From assembly GCA_023426505.1 (NCBI GenBank), contig JAFAAP010000118.1, forward strand, positions 1 through 64,000: a stretch of 64,000 nt of DNA, in the 5' to 3' direction. Shown piece after piece: positions 59,581 through 64,000 of this stretch. The DNA comes from Pseudomonadota bacterium. Lineage in GTDB: Bacteria > Pseudomonadota > Alphaproteobacteria > Rhizobiales > Beijerinckiaceae. The position numbers and the translations under genes are program-made. The notes beneath the pieces are model-generated. The model did no database searches. It was not told where the DNA came from and saw nothing but the letters and a program-made list of their open reading frames with translations. Position 1 is the stretch's first letter; every line of letters begins with the position of its first letter.

Positions 59581-60468
59581 ATGGCTGCAGCGCTACCCGT
59601 GCTTGCCAATGAAGGGGGCCTTTCGCGCTATCTCGACGAAATCCGTCGCTTCCCCATGCTTGAGCCGCATGAGGAGTACATGCTCGCCAAGAGATGGCGC
59701 GAGCATGGAGACCGCGAAGCCGCCCACAAGCTCGTGACATCCCATCTCCGGCTCGTGGCCAAGATCGCCATGGGCTATCGCGGCTACGGCCTGCCGATCG
59801 GCGAAGTCGTGTCCGAAGGGAATGTCGGCCTGATGCAGGCCGTCAAACGCTTCGAGCCCGACAAGGGCTTCCGCCTCGCCACATATGCCATGTGGTGGAT
59901 CAAGGCCGCGATTCAAGAATACATCCTGCGGTCCTGGTCGCTCGTGAAGATGGGCACCACCGCGAACCAGAAGAAGCTGTTCTTCAACCTGCGCAAGGCC
60001 AAGGGCCGCATCTCCGCTCTCGAGGAGGGCGACCTGCACCCGGACCAGGTGAAGCAGATCGCCACCCAGCTCGGCGTGAACGAGCAGGACGTGGTCGACA
60101 TGAACCGCCGCCTCGGCGGCGACGCATCCCTCAACGCCCCGCTCCGCGAGGAAGGCGAAGGCGAGTGGCAGGACTGGCTCGTCGACCAGGGCCAGAGCCA
60201 GGAGCAGGTGCTCGTCGAGGAGGAGGAAGGCCAGAACAGGCTTCAGGCCCTGAGGAACGCCCTCTCGGTCCTCAACCCGCGCGAGCGGCGCATCTTCGAG
60301 GCTCGGCGCCTGTCGGACGATCCGATCACCCTGGAGGACCTCTCCACGGAGTTCGGCGTCTCCCGCGAGCGTGTCCGCCAGATCGAGGTGCGGGCCTTCG
60401 AGAAGATCCAGGAAGCAGTGAAGAAGAACCTGGCCCAGATCGAGACCACGAGCGAGGCCGCGGTCTAG
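59581..60468 (+). CDS. rpoH: RNA polymerase sigma-32 factor RpoH
   Basis: A 295-residue heat-shock sigma factor. Region 2 has LRLVAKIAMGYRGYGLPIGEVVSEGNVGLMQAVKRF and FRLATYAMWWIKAAIQEYILRSWSLVKM. The RpoH box QKKLFFNLR at about residue 135 is diagnostic. Region 4 contains LNPRERRIFEARRL and FGVSRERVRQIEVRAFEKI. AAAGGAGG about ten bases upstream fixes the ATG at 59581. The 187-base upstream region is AT-richer and has a TATATT at 59497, but no pair that I can call with confidence. It ends at a bidirectional terminator. Confidence 0.97.
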   Translation: MAAALPVLANEGGLSRYLDEIRRFPMLEPHEEYMLAKRWREHGDREAAHKLVTSHLRLVAKIAMGYRGYGLPIGEVVSEGNVGLMQAVKRFEPDKGFRLATYAMWWIKAAIQEYILRSWSLVKMGTTANQKKLFFNLRKAKGRISALEEGDLHPDQVKQIATQLGVNEQDVVDMNRRLGGDASLNAPLREEGEGEWQDWLVDQGQSQEQVLVEEEEGQNRLQALRNALSVLNPRERRIFEARRLSDDPITLEDLSTEFGVSRERVRQIEVRAFEKIQEAVKKNLAQIETTSEAAV

Positions 60469-60491
60469 CCTCTGGAAGGCCGGACCGCTTC

Positions 60492-60522
60492 AAAAAGGCC
60501 GCGGCGTGACCGCGGCTTTTTT
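60492..60522. terminator. Bidirectional terminator after rpoH
   Basis: GCCGCGG (60498-60504) and CCGCGGC (60510-60516) form a 7-bp stem. It is preceded by AAAAA and followed by TTTTTT, so it can end both rpoH and the convergent minus-strand gene whose stop lies at 60521. Confidence 0.9.
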
Positions 60523-61696
60523 ATTGCCACTGAGAGAAGGCGCTGGTGATGATCTGCTCGCCGGCGGTGCCCTTCTCGAAGCTGAGAATGGCGCGCTGGC
60601 CGGACGCCATGCGGACCGGCAGGTCGATCCAGTTGCGGCGCACGAAGAGCTCGGTGTTGCGCTCCACGTCGCTCGGCAGGTTGGACAATCCGATCAGGAA
60701 AAGGTTCTCCCGCACCGGAACCGGCAGGCCGGCGATGGGGGTGCCGCGCGCGGCCTCCTCGTTCTTGAACTGGAGCAGGCCCACGTCCCGGATGACGCGG
60801 CCGCTTTCGCCTGCCCGGGTTGTGAAGGTGAGCTCCACCGTGTGCGACGCCGGGAGGGTCGTGTCGGTGTTGCGGCGCAGGACCATCTTCATGCTCAGGC
60901 CCGCATCGGGAATGTCGACATTCGCCGTCACGGCCCGCTCGAGCGCCTGACCCTGGCCGGGGTTCACGTCCTCGAGACGCCAGACCACGCGGCCGACCTG
61001 GGCCTTCGGAACCTGGGGATTGGCCGGGTCTTCTTCGTAGAAGACCGAGCGCTGCGCCACGCCCACATCCTGGCGCGCGGCCTGCTGCGGCGCGGGCGTC
61101 GGAGCAGGCGTCTGCACGCCGACGCGCTCGTTGTTCTTGCCGGTCTCGGGAGCGGCGGGCGGCGGGGCTTCCGCCACGGGCGCTTCGGCGACGACCTCGT
61201 CCGGTTTGTTCCGGTTCACATAGGCTAGCACGGCGATCGCGGCGATCACCAGCGCCAGCACCACGCCGAGGATGACCGTGCGCGTGCGCTTGCCGCCCTG
61301 AATTCCCGGGTGCGGACGGCTCTCGATGCGCGGTCGCGCAGGCGCGGCCTCCTCGCGCACGTCCTCCACGTCGTCGGGTTCGTCGCGGTGAGATGCGGCG
61401 GCCGGCGCAGGCTCCTCCGGCGCGAGGCGTGCGCTCTCCCGCAGGACGGCCGCGCTCGACAGGGGCATGTTCGGCTTGGCCGGCGCAGGTGCGTAATCGG
61501 CCTCGACCCGGGCGATCGCCGCATCGAGCGAGATCCGCTCCTGCTGGATCTCCGCCTCCGACAAAGGCGGATCTAGGGTCTCGAGCTGTCCGATGAGGGC
61601 CGAGCGCGCGCGCTCGTAGACGGCGCGCCGCATCTCGGGCGACCGGTCCGACAAGCCTTCGACCGCGCGGGCGATGAGGGGATAGTAATCTGCCAT
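60521..61696 (-). CDS. Conserved single-pass membrane protein of unknown function
   Basis: A 391-residue protein. The N-terminal cytoplasmic part (1-145) starts MADYYPLIARAVEGLSDRSPEMRRAVYERARSAL, a helical opening conserved, from memory, in Methylobacterium-type relatives. It continues with an acidic, Pro-rich linker. One membrane span is at about 148-168 (TVILGVVLALVIAAIAVLAYV, split by no charge). The periplasmic part has another Pro/Ala linker and a beta-rich domain (about 215-391) with DVNPGQGQALERAV and GLPVPVRENLFLIGLS. The ATG at 61696 begins the conserved part. Function unknown; it sits between rpoH and purA. Confidence 0.8.
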   Translation of the reverse strand: MADYYPLIARAVEGLSDRSPEMRRAVYERARSALIGQLETLDPPLSEAEIQQERISLDAAIARVEADYAPAPAKPNMPLSSAAVLRESARLAPEEPAPAAASHRDEPDDVEDVREEAAPARPRIESRPHPGIQGGKRTRTVILGVVLALVIAAIAVLAYVNRNKPDEVVAEAPVAEAPPPAAPETGKNNERVGVQTPAPTPAPQQAARQDVGVAQRSVFYEEDPANPQVPKAQVGRVVWRLEDVNPGQGQALERAVTANVDIPDAGLSMKMVLRRNTDTTLPASHTVELTFTTRAGESGRVIRDVGLLQFKNEEAARGTPIAGLPVPVRENLFLIGLSNLPSDVERNTELFVRRNWIDLPVRMASGQRAILSFEKGTAGEQIITSAFSQWQ

Positions 61697-61730
61697 TGCG
61701 CTCTTGGGATGGCCCGGAGCGATCCTGTCG

Positions 61731-63023
61731 TCAACCCTCAAACGGGTTCTTCATGAGGATTGTGTCGTCACGCTCGGGCGAGGTCGAGAGCACCGCCACG
61801 GGCGCGCCGATCAGCTCCTCGACGCGGCGCACGTACTTGATGGCCTGCGCCGGAAGATCCGCCCAGGAGCGCGCTCCCGCGGTCGATCCGCTCCAGCCCT
61901 CCATCTCCTCGTAGATCGGCTCGACGCGACCCTGAGCGCCCTGGCTCGCCGGGAAGTAGTCGATGGTCTGGCCATCGAGCTTGTAGCCGACGCCGATCTT
62001 GATGGTCTCGAAGCCGTCGAGGATGTCGAGCTTGGTGAGCGCGATGCCGTCGATGCCGGAGGTGCGAACCGTCTGGCGCACGAGGGTCGCGTCGAACCAG
62101 CCGCAGCGGCGCTTGCGGCCCGTGACGACGCCGAACTCCTTGCCCTTTTGGCCGATCAGCTCGCCGGTCGCGTCGAACAGCTCGGTCGGGAACGGCCCCT
62201 CGCCCACGCGGGTGGTGTAGGCCTTGGCGATGCCGAGCACGTAGCCGACCGCGCCCGGGCCGAGGCCGGAGCCGGTCGCGGCCTGTCCGGCCACCGTGTT
62301 CGAGGAGGTGACGAACGGGTAGGTGCCGTGGTCCACGTCGAGCAGCGCACCCTGGGCGCCTTCGAACAGGATCCGCTTGCCGGTGCGGCGCTCCTCGTCG
62401 AGCAGGCGCCACACCGCATCCATGTAGGGCAGCACCTTCGGGGCGACGGAGGCGAGCTCCTCGTAGATCGCCTCCGGCTTGAACTCCTCGAGGCCGAAGC
62501 CGCGGCGCAGCGCGTTGTGGTGCGTCAGCAGTCGGTCGATCTTGTCGCGCAGCGACGCGAGATCGGCGAGGTCCATGAGGCGGATCGCGCGCCGTCCCGC
62601 CTTGTCCTCGTAGGCCGGACCGATGCCGCGCTTGGTGGTGCCGATCTTGGTGCCGGCGCTGCCGCTCTCGCGCAGGGCATCGAGCTCGCGGTGGATCGAC
62701 AGGATCAGCGTGGCGTTCTCGGCGACGCGCAGGTTCTCGCGGGTGATCGTCACGCCCTGCTCCGTCAGGCGCTCGACCTCGCCGGCGAGCGCATGCGGAT
62801 CGAGCACCACGCCGTTGCCGATGACCGAGAGCTTGCCCGGGCGCACGACGCCCGACGGCAGGAGCGACAGCTTGTAGACCTTGCCGCCGATCACGAGGGT
62901 GTGGCCGGCATTGTGCCCGCCCTGGAACCGCACGACCACGTCCGCCTGTTCGGACAGCCAATCGACGATCTTGCCCTTGCCCTCGTCGCCCCATTGGGCG
63001 CCTACGACAACCACGTTCGCCAT
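61731..63023 (-). CDS. purA: Adenylosuccinate synthetase
   Basis: A 430-residue GTP-dependent ligase that joins IMP and aspartate in AMP synthesis. The N-terminal GAQWGDEGKGKIVD holds the catalytic Asp and P-loop. FQGGHNAGHTLV has the catalytic His, and GTTKRGIGPAYEDKAGR, FEGAQGALLDVDHGTYPFVTSS and the GRKRRCGWFDA region are all family blocks. Length is normal. The ATG at 63023 begins MANVVVVGAQWG as in homologues. A minus-strand terminator at 63041-63067 isolates it from upstream transcription, so its own promoter must lie in the short leader or inside that hairpin region. Confidence 0.97.
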   Translation of the reverse strand: MANVVVVGAQWGDEGKGKIVDWLSEQADVVVRFQGGHNAGHTLVIGGKVYKLSLLPSGVVRPGKLSVIGNGVVLDPHALAGEVERLTEQGVTITRENLRVAENATLILSIHRELDALRESGSAGTKIGTTKRGIGPAYEDKAGRRAIRLMDLADLASLRDKIDRLLTHHNALRRGFGLEEFKPEAIYEELASVAPKVLPYMDAVWRLLDEERRTGKRILFEGAQGALLDVDHGTYPFVTSSNTVAGQAATGSGLGPGAVGYVLGIAKAYTTRVGEGPFPTELFDATGELIGQKGKEFGVVTGRKRRCGWFDATLVRQTVRTSGIDGIALTKLDILDGFETIKIGVGYKLDGQTIDYFPASQGAQGRVEPIYEEMEGWSGSTAGARSWADLPAQAIKYVRRVEELIGAPVAVLSTSPERDDTILMKNPFEG

Positions 63024-63040
63024 CGCTCTAGCCTCACATG

Positions 63041-63067
63041 AAAAAGCCCTGGCGCAAGGCCAGGGCT
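63041..63067 (-). terminator. Minus-strand intrinsic terminator upstream of purA
   Basis: Read on the minus strand, AGCCCTGGC and GCCAGGGCT form a 9-bp stem with a 5-base loop, followed by TTTTT (63045-63041). It would stop transcription arriving from the right, that is from the LexA-box promoter region, 18 bases before the purA start codon. Confidence 0.8.
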
Positions 63068-63227
63068 GGGGAAAAACCTTGCAAACCCTCATGGTGGATC
63101 GGAAGCGCGAGGTCAAGGACGAAGACGCCTTTTCCGCGCTCCCTTCGCGGCATGCCCGTTCTCGCCGCGATGTTCTCACGCGGATCGGCGCAAAGGTATG
63201 GCAAAGCCGCGCGCCCTCTCTGATTGC

Positions 63228-63271
63228 GGATCCCCTTTCCGGTCTTGGCGGACCGCTGGGGACGACACCCG
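63228..63271. repeat. Imperfect direct repeat, copy 1
   Basis: About 44 bases starting GGATCCCCTTTCCGGTCTTG and ending near GGGGACGACACCCGC. The copy at 63503-63546 differs at a few positions only. These GGATCCC...GATGACA units are typical of dispersed intergenic repeats in Methylobacteriaceae and relatives. Confidence 0.7.
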
Positions 63272-63318
63272 CTTGTCATTCCCGGCCGGAGAGGACACGA
63301 ATCCAGTGGCGCGCCCTC

Positions 63319-63440
63319 CACCTCTCCTGCTGGGAGAGGTCGACGCGCGTCAGCGCGGCGGGTGAGGGGTTACGCCCTCTCCGGATGAGACACTGACCCC
63401 TCACCCTCGCTGCGCTCGACCTCTCCCTCAGGGAGAGGTG
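63319..63440. repeat. Large inverted repeat element
   Basis: The left arm (63319-63370) runs from CACCTCTCCTGCTGGGAGAG to GGTGAGGGGT. The right arm (63396-63440) runs from ACCCCTCACCCTCGCTGCGC to CTCAGGGAGAGGTG and is its imperfect reverse complement. Each arm itself has a CCTCTCC/GGGAGAGG hairpin. This is a REP/RPE-like intergenic element and not coding. Confidence 0.75.
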
Positions 63441-63502
63441 AAGCCGGCACCGGCCGCGCGCCTCATGGACGAACGCAAGGTTCCGGCACCGCGCGGGAGG
63501 GT

Positions 63503-63546
63503 GGATCCCCTTCCCGGTCCTGGCGGACCGCCGGGGATGACACGGG
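63503..63546. repeat. Imperfect direct repeat, copy 2
   Basis: Second copy of the 63228-63271 unit, starting GGATCCCCTTCCCGGTCCTG and ending GGGGATGACACGGGC. The 275-base distance between copies contains the large inverted repeat. Confidence 0.7.
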
Positions 63547-63831
63547 CTGACAAAGAGCGTGCGCCTGCGGGCCCGGGGCCTGTTGGCGCCGAGCCGTGTG
63601 GCAGTCGAGGGGGCGCGAGAGGCGATCCGGCTCGCAATGTGGTGGTGAGGTGGAAGAGCCGGATGGCCCCTCGCGCACGGTTCTATTCAGGCGGACAGGC
63701 GGCGCTGGTCCGAGAGGCGCCGCAGACGGACGCCGCCCCATGGGCGGCCGGGTCTGCGACCGGCGCCGGTCCCGAGGCTGGTGCCTGGGCCTCCCGCCGA
63801 GTGCAGCTGCGTGACCGCACCCGCGGGACCG

Positions 63832-63887
63832 TGTCCGGTCCCACAGATCACGACGCCTCGCGAGCGCGCCCCTCGGTGGACCGGACA
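63832..63887 (-). ncRNA. Candidate structured RNA start downstream of the LexA-box promoter
   Basis: On the minus strand TGTCCGGTCCAC (63887-63876) pairs with GTGGGACCGGACA (63844-63832), a 12-bp stem with one bulged G. It encloses a 31-base GC-rich loop that can fold further. The stem starts at the transcription start predicted from the promoter at 63893-63921. No downstream coding frame is convincing, so this may be the 5' end of a non-coding RNA or only a stable leader. I do not recognise it as 6S, SRP, tmRNA or RNase P RNA. Confidence 0.4.
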
Positions 63888-63892
63888 GACAC

Positions 63893-63921
63893 GATATAGC
63901 CTAGCTTGGCACGGCTGTCAA
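63893..63921 (-). promoter_or_regulatory. Near-consensus sigma-70 promoter, minus strand
   Basis: Minus-strand TTGACA (63921-63916) and TATATC (63898-63893) are separated by exactly 17 bases. This is the best-matching promoter in the window. It reads into the repeat-rich region upstream of purA. Confidence 0.7.
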
Positions 63922-63936
63922 GAACAAAATGTGAAC
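63922..63936. promoter_or_regulatory. LexA-type SOS box
   Basis: GAAC-AAAATGT-GAAC (63922-63936) matches the alphaproteobacterial LexA site GAAC-N7-GAAC (GTTC-N7-GTTC on the other strand). It directly abuts the -35 hexamer of the minus-strand promoter at 63893-63921. It could also serve a plus-strand gene beyond the window end. Confidence 0.7.
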
Positions 63937-63949
63937 AGACACACAGATG

Positions 63950-63988
63950 CCGTCATTCTGAGCCTGCGTCGCGAAGCCGGGATGACGG
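63950..63988. repeat. Short inverted repeat at the window end
   Basis: CCGTCAT (63950-63956) and ATGACGG (63982-63988) are complementary. The unit between them includes TCTGAGCC and CGCGAAGCCGGG, the pattern of a common dispersed intergenic repeat in this group of bacteria. Confidence 0.55.
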
Positions 63989-64000
63989 AGGAGATCGACG

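Larger units (their letters stand above)
63068..64000. other. Repeat-rich region without a convincing gene
   Basis: No open frame here has a ribosome binding site or recognisable domain; the translations are Arg/Pro/Ala-rich. It contains intergenic repeat units (63228-63271, 63319-63440, 63503-63546, 63950-63988), a structured hairpin (63832-63887), a minus-strand promoter and a LexA box. A non-coding transcript from the promoter to the terminator at 63041 is possible. Confidence 0.6.

Noticed and set aside
63034..63321. 95-codon minus-strand frame upstream of purA
   Set aside because: It crosses the intrinsic terminator at 63041-63067 and repeat copy 1; unlikely to be a gene.
63438..63899. 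153-codon plus-strand frame near the window end
   Set aside because: Runs through repeat elements and the LexA-promoter hairpin; Arg/Gly/Pro-rich translation without ribosome binding site.

Overview
The window is a GC-rich, densely packed chromosomal segment from an alphaproteobacterium of the Rhizobiales (Hyphomicrobiales). Markers are the GcrA cell-cycle regulator, a double-length dCTP deaminase, a HWE histidine kinase, RpoH, a pst operon ending in phoU-phoB, MetZ and a GAAC-N7-GAAC LexA box. A Methylobacteriaceae member such as Microvirga fits, but that is inference from gene content. No rRNA, phage, insertion sequence or CRISPR array was seen. There are two tRNA genes, Gly(CCC) and Glu(CTC).

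Layout. 1-775: no convincing gene. 0.8-7.9 kb: YbaN-like and Cys-rich small proteins, a MYG1-type hydrolase, tRNA-Gly, a DUF2233 protein, an ECF sigma/anti-sigma pair, a Bax-inhibitor-1 protein, an ExoD-like protein and TerC. 7.9-13 kb: a GntR/FCD regulator divergent from a NitT/TauT-type ABC importer whose operon ends in a fumarylacetoacetate-hydrolase-family enzyme. 13-19.6 kb: dCTP deaminase, a CDP-alcohol phosphatidyltransferase, apaG, argE, and a translationally coupled argD-argF-hslO operon. 19.9-27.3 kb: gcrA, then phoR and pstSCAB-phoU-phoB with a three-repeat Pho box. 27.4-33.8 kb: a YbhN-like membrane protein, a HWE kinase, and a B12 locus (cobU-type kinase, BtuF-like binding protein, cobalamin riboswitch, BtuB-like receptor). 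34-44 kb: a lytic transglycosylase-like protein, two MFS transporters, a gamma-glutamyltransferase, metZ and a membrane chemoreceptor. 44-56.3 kb: the most unusual block (below). 56.5-63 kb: GH13 glucosidase, tRNA-Glu, rluD, rpoH, a membrane protein and purA. 63-64 kb: no gene, but intergenic repeats and a LexA-box promoter.

The unusual block is a minus-strand chemosensory operon. It reads soluble receptor with two signalling tips, triple-CheW fusion, cheB, cheR, cheA, a STAS-like protein, a single-domain receiver and a CheC-like phosphatase. Most junctions are 4-base start/stop overlaps. A hybrid histidine kinase with a canonical LOV photoreceptor motif follows 44 bases downstream on the same strand. 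Two paralogous tiny Cys-rich proteins lie just beyond it. No flagellar gene is present, so output other than, or in addition to, swimming is possible. A blue-light input to this array is the main hypothesis offered here.
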